A model generated the notes under the pieces. It was not told the origin of the DNA. It saw only the letters and a list, made by a program, of their open reading frames with translations, and did not search any database. A DNA stretch of 64,000 nt from Epinephelus fuscoguttatus. Lineage: Eukaryota > Chordata > Actinopteri > Perciformes > Serranidae. A program made the translations under genes and the position numbers. Location of the stretch: assembly GCF_011397635.1 (NCBI RefSeq), contig NC_064756.1:3490922-3554921 (forward strand), in the 5' to 3' direction. This document shows, in pieces, positions 10,431 through 22,620 of this stretch. The first letter of the stretch is position 1. The number at the start of each line of letters is the position of its first letter.

Positions 10431-11460
10431 CTTTATCTGGTTTGCTAGGTGCAGGCTGCAGATGGAGTAGGGAGCTTTGGGTTTGCAGTTAGGACACATG
10501 CAAAGCTAGGTGCCTGCAATCAGGTGTGGTGAGTGCTGTGGCAAATGTGCATGTCAAATTTGGGTAGAAACGTGTGGTCGTGACAACACTGAGCAGGAGA
10601 ACTAACTATTCCTCATGGACTAAAACCTCGATTATATTTGGAGAGATCAGGCTTTGGACTGTTCATGGTGTTTTTTTCAAGAAAATTGGAATAGATTAAG
10701 TGCCTCCGGGTGCATTGAGACTAATTTGGCAATAAAGTGATACCTGACTCTGTATCCAGTCAGTCTGCATCAGTCAGGTTCACACAGCTAGAAGCCTGCC
10801 AGCTGCAGCACAGTGTCCGCTATTGATCCACAAAGCCACGTCTCTGTGAAGCACAAAACGCAAGATGAAGAAAAGTCTTTGTTTCTCCCCACCAGTTGCT
10901 GGAGTTTGTCCAATTTGTTGCACAGTGAATGCACATTGTAGAGAAATATTCATGGTAATGGTGTGCGAAGTACGCTCTTGTGGAGGTGCACAAGCTCATC
11001 GGCTCATTTCCCTCTCCTTCGTCGTTTCACTGCTTTGACCAGAACATCCATTAATTCCACTGAAGAAGAGAGAAAAGTGGGAAATAAATCTGATGGGGTT
11101 GTTTCCCCGGTGCTCATAAGGTCCTCTCTGAATCCCCTCTGAAAACACTGAATCAGCAAGCAAAACAGGGCAATACATGGTGGCCATTGGCAGTTCCATC
11201 TCGATCTTGAATGAACAGTTTTAAAATAGAATAGAAAAGAACTTTATTTATCCCCGGAGGGAAATTCAGCTGTTCAGCAGCTCATAAAAGACAAAGAACA
11301 ACCACACTTTCCCTCAGGTTTGAGCAGTTTTTGACTTCAGCAGTGTCCCCTAACCCGTATGGGCCTCTTCCACTGTCACTTTTGACCGTGCCGAGTGAAG
11401 CCATGCCTGCTTTTCCATGTTCAGTTTAGACACGCAATGCCACGCTGAGCTTTGCTGTCC
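10431..11460. other. Repeat-derived non-coding sequence
   Basis: May hold the remainder of the minus-strand LINE. At 11225-11275 there is a short piece of a fish repeat recognisable by AGAACTTTATTTATCCCC and GGAGGGAAATTC. No host exon seen. Confidence 0.35.
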
Positions 11461-11760
11461 CTTTTCTTTCCATCTGCCCAGGTGTGCTGCGTTGCTTAAC
11501 GAAGTGCATCACACCTGGCATGGAGGAGGTGCTTAAGAGCTCCTGTGCAGCAGCAGAGCAGAGAGGCCTCTGGTGTGGGGACTGCTGGTCCTGCTGCCTC
11601 TCAGCCTGGGATTTTTGTTGTCTTGTTCGCTTGATTTATTTGTTAATAAATCCCAAGGATCTGAGTGGTTTAAAGATGTCTTCTGTGGTAATGTTGGGTC
11701 AGTGGTGGAGTGTTGTTCATCTCATAGGGCTGTCTAAGGGTGGGGCATAACAAGGGCTAA
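11461..11760 (+). repeat. Dispersed repeat family C, copy 1
   Basis: About 290 bp match 17705-18000: both hold GCCCAGGTGTGCTGC, CACCTGGCATGGAGGAG, GGCCTCTGGTGTGGGGACTG and end near GGGTGGG. An AATAAA and a TTAA-containing AT patch lie centrally. It could be a solo LTR fragment; termini are not clear. Confidence 0.65.
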
Positions 11761-13560
11761 GAGGTCATTAAATGTCATGATGTTTCCAAAGAAATCAGGA
11801 CTTCCTGTCATGTCAGAAGTTCTGCAGATAACATAGCAATAAAAACAATCGTTAGTATTGTAAAAGACGTTAATATTTAATTCTCCAGCCTGAATCTCCT
11901 TCTCAAAGTCTGAAATATGTCGTCACACTCCCCTCCGCTCTCCGTCTCTCTCTCTGTGTCTGTGATCCTCCCTGCTTATCCCAAAACTCCACACTTTCTC
12001 CTTTCAGTCCGTATAATTCACTGCACTCTGCCGCCTCGTGACGCCACTTCCAGCTTAGTTAGTTTAACATTCAAATCTGCAGAGAAACGTCGACGTATTT
12101 GGGTCATGAGATTAAGATCTGCTCAGTAAAAAGACTCCTCTGACACCTTTAGAAGTTTCAAAGTCCTGTTCAGCCTGAAGCCAAATTTGACATAATCACT
12201 GAGCTTAGAATTATAAAGTCACATCTGTCTGATTTACTTTTATAAATCAGAACTGTTTTCATGCTGTTGTGCAGTTTTAAGGAGAATAATTTTGGGTTTT
12301 AGAAAGTTAAGTAGAAAGTATGTGGTTGTTATTTTAGGGTGACAACACCTCAGGGTGTCTTCACAGCTGGGACCAAAATGACACATAAATTCAGTACGTT
12401 AACAGCTCATTGGCCTGTGAGGGCTTCCCCAGGGCAGATATAATTACTGTGATTTACAAAGTGTTTATTCCCTGCACAGCCTGCGTGCTCCATTAAAGGG
12501 GCTGTACGTAGCTTTTTAAAATCAACATATCATTGCCTCATTAATTTTTAAGAATGGACCATGATAACTGTAAACGGATGACAGAACAGAAATCTCTGAT
12601 TACATGGGGGGGTTTTTTTGACAGTGATGCTCTCTGGGATTGTTTGGGCCCAAAGATGCTGAAAGGTTTGTAGCTCGCTCCTTCGTGGAGGACGGCAGCT
12701 GCAGTTTCATTCCTCAACAGTTTCGGTGAAGACTAAGTGGAGTCTGGGGCTGGGCGATGTAACGACCATGTGATACATCAACATATTTTCAAGCAAGATA
12801 TAAATTTAGACAACACTGTTTATATTGATACAGGGACAAGTTGTGTTACACAATGCTCACTCACTCACAAGTTCTCCAGCAACACTCAGAGACACAGAGC
12901 TGCTCCTCTGTTTTATCTGTCTGTTAATTAGTCTCCAGTGCGATGTCGGTCTATATGTTGCACGTGCTGCGCTAAATCAGTCTGAGATGAATGAAATGAC
13001 CACAGTAGCACACATGCAGTCCAGCACTGCGCTGCATGAGCTGTTTGATTGTGTCAGGTGCATCGTGGGTGTTTTGTGGCAAACCATCACTGTTTTTCCC
13101 GCTGCCACCAACACTGAATATTCTAAGCCAAAACATGATCTTTTCCCAACCATAACCAAGTAGTATTTGACCACAGGTTAACCACAGCGTTATTGAAATG
13201 GAAAGTTTCAATGTATCTGCTGCATGATAACATGCAAATGTTCCATAGCTGTGATTTGCAGAAATGTAAAACACTTATTCTGCCGAATGGTTTGGCTTTC
13301 TGCCCAGTCTCAAGGTCCGTAGAGAGATATTGCTCTGATGATATTAAAGCACAAACAAACCCATTAAGTTTTGCAACTGAGTGCAGTTTGCCCTTTTTTA
13401 CACCTCATTGCAATTATCCATGTGGCAAAGTATAAATGTTGCCTTTGTACTGAGAACACAGAAGGCATAAATGTGTCAGAGAGAAAAGACGGCGAGCTGC
13501 AGGTCCTGACCAACAAGAGGCAGAGTTGTTCCTCCAAACTTCAGGCGGGGAATAGACAAT
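11761..13560. other. Non-coding, mixed repeat debris
   Basis: GGCTGGGCGATGTAACGA near 12749 resembles the start of a hAT-type non-autonomous element. No gene-like frames. Confidence 0.3.
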
Positions 13561-13569
13561 GACAGAGAG

Positions 13570-13925
13570 AAGCCGCAGACCTGGCGAGGTACTCTTGGTC
13601 CCAACCCTCACCTATGGTCATGAGCTCTGGGCAGTGACTGAAAGAATGAGATCTCGGATACAAGCGGCCAAAGTGAGTTTCCTCTGTAAGGTGTATGGGC
13701 TCAGCCTTAGTGTAAGGGGAAGGAGCTCTGACATCTGGAGGGAGCTTGGAGTAGAGCTGCTGCTCCTTCATGTCGTAGGGGTCAGTTGAGGTGTTTCGGC
13801 TACGTCCCACTGGTGGGAGGCCACGGGTCAGACGCAGAACACACTGGAGGGATTATATATCTCGTCTGGCCTGGGAACACCTTGGGGTCCCTGGGCCCCA
13901 GTTAAGCGACTAAAAATGGATGGAT
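13570..13925 (+). mobile_element. RTE/Rex-type LINE, 3' end
   Basis: Encodes VPTLTYGHELWAVTERMRSR and IQAAKVSFLCKV, then diverged GLEGLYISSGLGTPW-like sequence. It finishes with the (ATGG)n tail AAAATGGATGGATGG. These are hallmarks of the C-terminus and tail of teleost RTE-type LINEs; the same region is at 21900-22205. 5'-truncated, frameshifted. Confidence 0.85.
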
Positions 13926-14069
13926 GGAGAGAAGCCATGTTTGTGATTTAATATCCGAGTCTGTGAGTGCACTTGACTTCCCACCAACTCTGTGATAATT
14001 ATTTCACTGTGACTGCGTGTGGCTGTTAGTGCTGATCTTTGTGAATTGGACCAGTTTGTAGTAAGGCCC

Positions 14070-14137
14070 ATTTGCATTGAAAGGGGGCAGTTTGGTGCCA
14101 GGTGTTTGCATATTACCTCATTTAAATGCGTGCAAAT
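14070..14137 (+). promoter_or_regulatory. Cluster of three octamer-like (POU) motifs
   Basis: ATTTGCAT (14070-14077) is a perfect octamer in reverse orientation. GTTTGCAT (14104-14111) and GTGCAAAT (14130-14137) each differ by one base. Three within 68 bp is more than expected by chance, but no functional evidence is available and the block may be part of an unrecognised repeat. Confidence 0.25.
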
Positions 14138-15062
14138 AGCACAGGAGCATATTTACTTGGCAGCGCGGTGCGAGGTGCATTCCATCCTTTGTGGGAGCTT
14201 TGAGAGTTAACCTTTTCCTCTTTGTGTTATTTGTGCAGGTTTAGCAGCCGCGAAAGCTGCACAATACTTTTGTAAATTCTTCCTGCAGTTTAGTTTTGTT
14301 TCTTGCACTGTTTGCTTTTTTCTTTAACCACCTGCAGCTACACTTATTGCTCATGTGCAGCAGATGTGAACAGCTCTAGTGAAAGACTAGTTGTGCTACA
14401 TTTAGGTTGTCAATATATAAGTAGTAAAAACAGAAAAAGATTCTGTATTTAGTGCAGACTTTAAGCTCGGCTCATATCTGCACTATCAGGCAGGTGGAAA
14501 CCAACATTAAAGTGATGAAAACAGAAACTAAACTAACTCGAGTGTCCTTAAATGCTCTTTGTATTCTGTTATTTTGAGCCTTCAGCGGAGGGAACAGGTT
14601 CACATTTCACTGAAACAGCATTGTACTGTTTGACACACTGAAGGAAACTGGTGTTTGAGTGAACTGTGGCTCATATTACTGTTAATGTGTTTCTTTTATC
14701 CACTTCCAGACTGTATTCACTTCCCTCCTTTACACTTCATGAACACCTCTGCTGCCTTTTAGTAGACTAGGGACAGAAGAACAAATCCACGCTGCTCTCT
14801 CATGTATGTGAATATATGCTGGCTGAGAGTTGTGGAGTAGAAAGGCAAATCTGAGGAATTCACTGTGAACGTTAAGTACAGTATGTTTGTGACACCCGGG
14901 CGAGACGCCTGCTGAGCTGCAGAACACTGGTCGAGACCAACAAACAACAAAACTGGTTGTTTCGGTGACCCGCTGCTGTTTCCACACCAGTGACAGTGCC
15001 TCCAAACGCAGGAATTTTAAGCCAAAACATGATCTTTTTCTCACCATTAGCAAGTGGTTCCT

Positions 15063-15312
15063 TCACACGTATGTCTAACAGGATAAAACGATGAAGAGGT
15101 GACATTTATCTAAAAGGTCAAAGGTCAGCTTCACTGTGACATCATAATGTTCTGCATAAAACACTTTCGGCGCTTATTTAACATCATATCTCAGGAACAG
15201 AAGGGGAGACATTTGGTCAGATACTAAACCGGTGACTGTGAAGCATCCGTGTTTTCTGTCAGAGAAACTGGACTGTTTCGCAGAGACATGCAACCAATAG
15301 GCAGTAATTTCA
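15063..15312 (+). repeat. ERE-type dispersed repeat, partial copy
   Basis: Matches the 3' half of the family seen at 38370 and 58508: GACATCATAATGTTCTGCA, ATATCTCAGGAACAGAAGGG and GAGACATTTGGTCAGATAC. It keeps a perfect DR1 (AGGTCA-A-AGGTCA) at about 15115-15127 but lacks the ERE part. Confidence 0.8.
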
Positions 15313-16339
15313 GCTGGTACCAGAAACTGAACAGTTGTCTCTGGTTGAAATGAAAGGTGACGTCAGAGATGAACTTACACAATGTTAGTTTTGGTCTATT
15401 CATATTCAAGAATATAGAATATCACTGATGGGTATAATCCATAGAAGCATGCAGCCGTTCTTTCCCCCTGTGGTGCTCTGACTGTTTTCTCTCTGTCAGT
15501 TATTTTAAAGATGATTTGTAACCTTATACACCCTCCAGATATTCTCACTGTCTCCTTTTCCATCTCCTCCCTTTTTCTCCATCTTCTCTACGTAATTAGA
15601 TAGTTAGGATCAGGTATCGTTCATACCCTCCACCCCTTCCTCTCTCTAGGTCTCTGTCTCTCCGTCTGTCTCTGAGGGGGACAGAGAGGCTGTTTGTTCC
15701 CTGCCTGCCTCCTTTTGTCCAGATGAGACAATAGACTGACTCTGGGGGCAGAAAGGAGGAGGAGCAGGAGGAGGAGCAAAGATGTGTTGGAAGGGACAAG
15801 GACAAATAGGTGAAAATGCAAGTTAATTCCTCAGAGATCTTTCCTATAAATAGCCTAACTGACAAACTTAATTTCAGTGTGGCTGCAGTCTACAGTATGA
15901 GCTACTTGATCAGTCTTCTAGTGCACTCAATCCACTTTGTGCCATTTAGTGGCTGAGTTTAAAGTATATCATTTCAGGACCATAGAGACTGCATATGCAC
16001 CACCATTTGAATGGTGATAATTGACGACCATTTTAAATCTCAGTTTACTGCACTATTGAATGTGTATTATTAAGGAAATAGCAACAGAGTGAAGCAGCAT
16101 TACACAGCATTAATTTAGGTTTGATGTGTCACAGTCATGCTTTGCTGACTGACTGTGCTCCACATGTTCAGACAGGCTCATGGTGGACGTTCAATTAGAG
16201 AAGCCTACCAAGCTGCTGATCACTGCAGAACAACACATGCATAACAATAAACAACAAAACCGGTTGTGTTTTAGTGACTTGTCATTTCCCGGAGCTTTTT
16301 AGGCTCCAAGTGAGGGTGTTTTTCAGGAAGCTATTACTG

Positions 16340-17110
16340 GTTTTCCACCAGAGATTTTTACCAAGACCTCACTGAGTTTCCTGCTGGGATAGTGCCACGA
16401 AAAGTGGTTGTATTATAGCGAGACACGGCTGCTTTTGCTGCGGCAATAATGCCATGGAAAGCAGTTGCTTTTCTACTGAGACATTAGCTGTGTTTCCATC
16501 CAAAAATGATTCGAATCTTTGGGAAATGTGCATTTAAAGAAATAGGAATCCTGTGTGTTTCCATTAAATGTACGGACTTTGGTGAAAACTACGAACTCGC
16601 ACAAGTTTTCCGCAGAACCGGAAACAAAACAAGTCTCGCATTCTTCTTCTTCTACGTTTTCTGGCGGTTGGCAACCAGCTTGTAAATGCATTACCGCCTT
16701 CCCGAACATAACTGTTTCCATCCCCTGTTTTGAGAATCAGCATTTTTTCGAATCAACCAAAACCCGGCTAAAGCGAGCGTATTTTAGTTTGTGTGAATCA
16801 GGGGATTTTAATTTTAATTTTGGCGTTTCCATCATAATTTTCTGATGCAATACTTCTATATGCGCATCTAAACAGGCTGATGGAAACATGATTATTGCTG
16901 CCACGCAAAGCAATTTTAATTTTTACAGTGACATCGTTGAGTTTCCTGCCGAGACAGTACAGTGAAAAGCAGTTGTTTTTTTACGCAGACATCACTGCGT
17001 TTCCTGCAGAGATAGTGCCATGAAAGTGGTTGTTTTTTAACGCAGGTATTGCAGTTTCCTGCCAGGATCGTGCAACTGAAAGCAGGTATTTCGAGTGAAA
17101 ACATGATAAT
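16340..17110 (+). repeat. Degenerate minisatellite interrupted by a MITE
   Basis: Units of roughly 55-60 bp with GTTTCCTGC, GAGACAGT and AAAGCAGTTGTTTT recur at 16370-16480 and 16935-17100. Between them, about 16490-16890, is a sequence starting GCTGTGTTTCCATCC and ending near CTGATGGAAACAT, i.e. an inverted TTTCCATC terminus typical of a fish MITE. Confidence 0.5.
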
Positions 17111-17170
17111 TTCTGAACCATTCCAAAGTGGTTTTTGTGCCTTAGCATAACCATGTTAACCACAGTGTTC

Positions 17171-17625
17171 TTGAAACCCTGAGAGGCCGTTTACACGTAC
17201 ACGGTGATTTTGATAAACGGAGACATCTTCCTTCGTTTGTGCCCTTCGTTTACACGCAAACGGAGATTTCTCCTCTGAAAACGAGTCTTTCTAAAAACTC
17301 CGACCAGAGTGGAGATTTTGGAAAACTCCGGTTGCGCGTTTGCATGTAAACTGAGATAAACGGAGATAAACGGAGTTATAGGCAGCCGACGTCACAGTAT
17401 GCGCTGGAACTTGCGCCTGTGTCAAAAGTGCAACCTATGTTGCTATGGTGACAGTGGATACATGGAAGGCTTGAGCTTCTCGTTACACTGCCACCTACAG
17501 GTTTGGCATGCTCTTGTGTATATATACACGGGTAAGTGTAAACGAAGATCTTTTTGAAAACGGAGACGGTGAAATGTCCGTTTATGAAAATAGCCGGCAA
17601 CGTGTAAACGGCCTCTCAGTTTCAA
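17171..17625. mobile_element. MITE with GAGAGGCCGTTTACACGT terminal inverted repeats
   Basis: Left end TTGAAACCCTGAGAGGCCG and right end (reverse complement) TTGAAACTGAGAGGCCG continue into GTTTACACGT on both sides. The 455-bp interior is rich in AAACGGAGA repeats and has no coding frame. Target-site duplication is not clear. Confidence 0.75.
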
Positions 17626-17704
17626 CGTATCCACTACATAATGATCTGCAAATGTTACATATCCATGTGTTAAGGCTGTCTGTGTATTCTCTGCTGCTGT
17701 CCCT

Positions 17705-18000
17705 CTTCCCTCCCTTGCAGATCTGCCCAGGTGTGCTGCATTAGTTAATGAGGTGCAGCGCACCTGGCATGGAGGAGATGATTAAGAGCTTCTGTGCCAC
17801 CAGCAGAGGGGAGAGGCCTCTGGTGTGGGGACTGCTGGTCCTGCCGCCTCTCAGCCTGGGAGTTTTGTTGTCTTGTTTGCATGTTTTACTTGTATTAAAT
17901 GCCATGGACTTCAGTGTTTTAAAGGTGTTTATGTGGTTATTTTGGGTCAGTGTTGGAGCTTTGTTCGCCCCATAGGGGCCTAAGGGTGGGTGTAACACCA
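17705..18000 (+). repeat. Dispersed repeat family C, copy 2
   Basis: Second copy of the 11461-11760 repeat in the same orientation, with the same AGGTGTGCTGC start and GCCTAAGGGTGGGTGTAACA end. Confidence 0.65.
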
Positions 18001-18340
18001 TGGTTTGCAGAAAAGTACAATGCCAACATTTTCTCAGACCATTGGGTTGGTTAGATGACAAGGCTGCAGTGTGAGTTCTCAGAGTGCTTGCAGGTCTAAT
18101 TTTGTTGTTTGGCATAAAAATTGCATCTAAGGAGGAATAAATAAGTTACTTTATTTCATGTTGGGAAATATAAAAAAGGTTTTGGTGGTCAGCAAGATTT
18201 TAGAGCTGGTTTTAATGTGGCTGGTTGAGCTCAGATTCTGCAGGTGCAGGGAGAGCTGTACTGTAGGACACAATCTGTGAGAGGAGAAGAGGGCAGGCAG
18301 GGAGGAGAGTTCTGACAGAGGAGCAACCGGCCTTATGTCA

Positions 18341-18342
<2 letters not shown>

Positions 18343-18372
<30 letters not shown>
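18343..18372 (+). repeat. (AC)n microsatellite
   Basis: Fifteen AC units. Confidence 0.95.
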
Positions 18373-18373
<1 letters not shown>

Positions 18374-18374
<1 letters not shown>

Positions 18375-20199
18375 ATGTCACCACAGGCTGCTCTCTGCTG
18401 CACACTAGGTTGTGTCTTTTTAGTCGTCGCAAGGTTAGAAAGAAGAGGAATGTCCAGTGAAGAGAGGACACTGGTTGGGTGTTGTACAGGAGTTTATTTT
18501 ATGCTGGAGACTGGAGAGGGATTACATGTAAACTCACTCTCTGTGAAACCTCAAGGACAGTCCACACTGCCAGAGTTACACCGAGTGTTTTTGGAGTGTT
18601 GCCATCTTAATTAATGGCACAATCCACACTGAGAGATGCATGTCCGTACGCTCACAGTCGACTTATTTGTTGTTTCCTGTTCAGTGTAAGTTGTAATCTC
18701 CACAAGCAGCCGTTCAGATTACACAAATCTCCTGCTGTCTATATGTTGTGAATTCAATAACACAGTTCTAATCTGTAATTATGGATCCAGACCTTCAGGT
18801 TCACTGTCAACTTTCTGGTTTCACTGTGAGCATATCGAGCGACGGTGTGCAGAGGCAATAAATAAAAACCTTTCGCTTTAATGGCTGTGCAAGTCACTGG
18901 AATTTGATTTGGTGAAAACACTCAGTGCACAGAGTCAGCAGCACAGCATATACTGTAAGCAACAAATGATAATGACAGCGCGCCTGTTCTCCTCCTGCAC
19001 GCATCTCATGTAGTGCTTAAAACTATTCTGCAGATCAATAGTTTTGTTGGTAATTCTGACATCAGTCATCCAGATAACGACGCTGTGGCCGGCTGCTGCC
19101 CTCTCAGACTGAGTTTATCTGTGCTGCTGACAGACAGCTGCTGCTGTAACACAGTCGGTGTGGACTGCACGGATGAACGCTTCAGTAGCTCTTACACACT
19201 GCTGACATCTGAAATTGGGGTTATTCTTTAGGTTATGACGGAGTCAGACATTCTTTCCTGTGGGCTTGAAATGACCTGCAAACTAAGTTTTTACAGGAAG
19301 CTTCTGTGTTGAAGCAAAGAACTCTTTAGAGCTTATATCTTTTTATTGTGATGGAGACAGAAAGTAAAGCAGACTGACGCTTTGGCTCCAACATAAATTA
19401 AAGGTTCTATCACTGAACAACAATTTAAACATTCATTCCAGCCTTTTTTCGATCCTGCACAGGTTCAACTTAAGTTGTTAAAGTCCGTGTTAAGGCTCAT
19501 CTATAGACCCTTTTAGGGCCGATGTCACGGTTATATATCTTTTTATTAGCTAGAGGCAAAACAGGACTCGCCACCACAGGGCTGTAGGCTACACAGGAGT
19601 CTTAAGATGTTGTGTTATTTATCATAAAACATCCATCCACTGAGTGAGAGCGTACGGGTCGGCCAGTCTGGTCCCGTTGGTCAGTGTTTACTTATTCAAG
19701 TAACACTGGCGGTCCCGGAGAGTGAGTGACCTGACATGGTGTGTTGGTAAATTCAGTCTGACGCTCTACACTAAAATGAGAGCCCTGTTGGTGGAAGAAA
19801 CGCAGCGTTATATTTCTACACGAATGAACCAACGGTTAAGTTAATCACACATTCACTCCGCTCGGCGCTCTGCTGCTCCGTCTCCACAGACAGAGTGTCC
19901 AGAGTGCGCTCTGCCACTCTGAGAGTGCGCTGCTCTGGATAACCCAACGCTACATTCAGACAGCGCTCCCAATTTACAAACATTTCAGTTTGCTTGGAAT
20001 GAATATTTCTGAACTCACCTTTTTCAGAGAGACTCGTATCATCTTCCTCCACTGTCGAAAACAAGCCAACAGAACTTGTTAGCTAGCACTAGCTAATGTC
20101 TGTGGAGGATTGTTTTGCCTCCAGCTAAGCCCCGCCCACCAAAACCCATCATAATGTTTACTAACAGTTAAAGGCCCAATGCTCTTTTTACATATGACA
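18374..20199. other. Non-coding, no recognised feature
   Basis: No exon or mobile element recognised. Complex unique-looking sequence at 18860-19160 could hold regulatory elements, but nothing specific is visible. Confidence 0.3.
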
Positions 20200-20545
20200 A
20201 TCTGGCGATAGCCGTGGCTGAGGCCTTGTGTTGTCAGGTTGTCTGTACATATAAATGTACTAATGAACATCTGTACATCCGTCTGTCCATCTGTCCCATT
20301 CTCGTGAACACGACATCTAAAGAACACCTTGAAGAAATTTCATATTTGGCACAAACATCCACTTTGACTCAGCGATGACCTGATTAGAATTTGGAGGTGG
20401 AAGGTCAAAGGTCATTGTGACCTCACAGAACATGTTTTTGGCCTTAGGTTAAGAATTCTTATGCTACTTATGACAAAATTTCACACAAATGCCTGATAGG
20501 ATAAAATGATGAAGTGATGACATTTTGCATCCAACCCCAAGGCGG
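20200..20545 (+). repeat. ERE-type dispersed repeat with perfect ERE
   Basis: 5' and middle part of the family: GCGATAGCCGTGGCTGAGGC, CCGTCTGTCCATCTGTCCC, then DR1 at 20402-20414 overlapping a perfect inverted palindrome AGGTCA-TTG-TGACCT at 20409-20423. Confidence 0.85.
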
Positions 20546-20710
20546 TAATTCCACTTATCTACATGTTCCAAACTCACAGTTGTTGAGAGGAGGAGATGAT
20601 AAACCCCCTCAGTACGACACAAACGATGTTTAATGTGGTCACACGGCGGCCATGCAAGCTCAGGTTTGTGTGTGTTCTCAGCTGAGCTGCAGAGGGGATG
20701 ATTAACTTTG

Positions 20711-20850
20711 TCTCAGGACACAGACGTTATTTTAATCAGTCTTGGTTCTAATAGTCTTAACTTCCTCTCACCTTCATCACCTCCTCAGCTGAATATCACT
20801 TTCCCTCTAAAGCCGCTGCGCTCTAATAGGAGCCATTCATCTCTTTTCCT
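20711..20850 (+). repeat. Short duplicated segment, paired with 23253-23370
   Basis: Both start GTCTCAGGAC and continue through CAGTCT/GAGTCT and CCTCTCACCT to CTCCTCAGCT, ATATCAC. About 120-140 bp, same orientation, 2.5 kb apart. Confidence 0.5.
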
Positions 20851-21389
20851 CGCCGCTGAAACTTCAGGGAGTGATGCATTTCAGTGCTTCGTTCCAGCAT
20901 TTTCCAAACTGCACTCGCTGACCTGCAGTGATTTTCTCTACACGCACAGTGTGCCTGATGCCAGTTTGATCGGAGTTTTCTAAACGTTAAGGTCACAACC
21001 TTAGTAGTGTTGCCATTTTTTGCCAGATATACATGCAGTCATATGTACAGCAAACAAGCTTCCTTTGAATTCATGAAAACATTTTCTTTAATGTTTATCT
21101 GGCAGCATTGGGTGGAAATAATGCTGCGTTCATGACAAAAGGGAAGTTCAAACTCAGTATTTCTCAGGTGCAACCTGTTAGGTTCAAAAGTTACATAAAG
21201 AGAATTAAGGTAAAAACACATTGTGCAGAGCTCAAGGCTGAAGTGCTGCTGTTTCATTAATGATACTTAGAACAACCTTAAATTTTGTATCACAATATAT
21301 CTTTAATGTTATCATGAAATCAAAACCTTTTTTAATACTATTTATTCACATTCTGTAATCTTCTCTTTATAAAGTAGTTTTTTAGTTAG

Positions 21390-22205
21390 TGGCAGGATCC
21401 GCCACTCCTGCACTGGATTCATATTCATATCCACACATGAACAAATCCAGGTTCTCAATGGGTGTTGGCCTCCACCAGGATTGTCCCTTGTCACTGATCC
21501 TGTTTGTGATATTCATGGACAAGATCTCAGCCACGGGGAGGAGACTTCTTTGCAGACCTTACTATTGTGTCTCTGCTGTTTGCAGATGATGTGGTTCTGT
21601 TGGCTTCAACAAACCGTGACCTCCAGCAGGCACTGTGGCGGTTTGAAGCAGAGTAGGAAGCGGTTGGGATGAGGGTGGAAAACTGTGGATTGCCCCCTCT
21701 GGGTTGGAAGTGAGTTACTGCCCTGAAGAAGGAGTTCAAGTATCTCGGGGTCTTGTTAACAAATGAGGGTAAAATGGAGCGTGAGATGGATTGTCAGTAT
21801 GGTGCGGTGTCTGCAGTGCTGCGGGTGCTGCGCCAGATTGTGGTGGTGAAGAGGGAGCTGAGCAAGAAGGCAAAGCTCTTGATGTCGTGGTCCATCTGTG
21901 TCCCAACCCTCACCTATGGTCATGAGCTTTGGGTAATAATCAGAGGATGAGATCACGGATACAAGTGGCCAAAATAAGCTTCCTTTGTAGGGTAGCTGGG
22001 CTTAGCCGTAGAGGTCCAACTGGTTGGAGGCCCCCGGGCAGAACCAGAACACGCTGGAGGGATTATATATCTTGCCTGGTCTGGGAACGCCTTGGGATCC
22101 TGCAGGAGGAGCTGGAAAGTTTCACTCTGAAGAGAGGCGTCTGGGGTGCTTTGCTTAGCTTGCTGCCTCGTGACCCCGCCCTGGATAAATAAATGAATGG
22201 ATGAA
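21390..22205 (+). mobile_element. RTE/Rex-type LINE reverse-transcriptase fragment with 3' tail
   Basis: In shifting frames it encodes GVGLHQDCPLSLILFVIFMD, the catalytic LFADDVVLLAS (FADD at 21579-21590), EFKYLGVLLTNEGKMEREM, VPTLTYGHELWV and TRTRWRDYISCLVW. It ends in an (ATGG)-type tail at about 22190-22205. These are RT palm, thumb and C-terminal motifs in the usual order. Several stops and frameshifts inactivate it. Confidence 0.9.
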
Positions 22206-22294
22206 ACAAATCCAGTGTTACTGTTTGTTATTTGATCTTACTCATATCAGTGTTACTGCAGCTGTGTCAGAGCTGAATTAAGTCACTGCTAGTT

Positions 22295-22620
22295 AGGGTT
22301 GCAAGGGTACGAGCTCTTCATAATAACCATCAGAAAATATGGTATCAGTTTTTGTGTAATTACAATACTGGAATTTCTAACTTGGATGCAGTACCTTGAA
22401 AAACAGATCTTCTGTGCTGCCGGGGGGGAAGTTATGTGTGAAGCATTCATGTTTTCACAGACATGGATGGAAACTGTCATGGATGAACTTGACTGGTGTG
22501 CAGAGGCATACAACCATGAGGCGGTAATTTTAATTTTTCAGTACCATTGAAATGTAAATGGTATGATAACTATTTGCACACCATGGTATGCTGTAAAACC
22601 GGTTCACTCCTGCAACCCTG
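22295..22620. mobile_element. hAT-like MITE
   Basis: Terminal inverted repeats AGGGTTGCAAGGGT and (reverse complement of the right end) AGGGTTGCAGGAGT. Flanks CTGCTAGT and CTGCTGAA could be a decayed 8-bp target duplication. Its interior at 22430-22535 matches the 3' tail of the ERE-type repeat. Confidence 0.5.
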
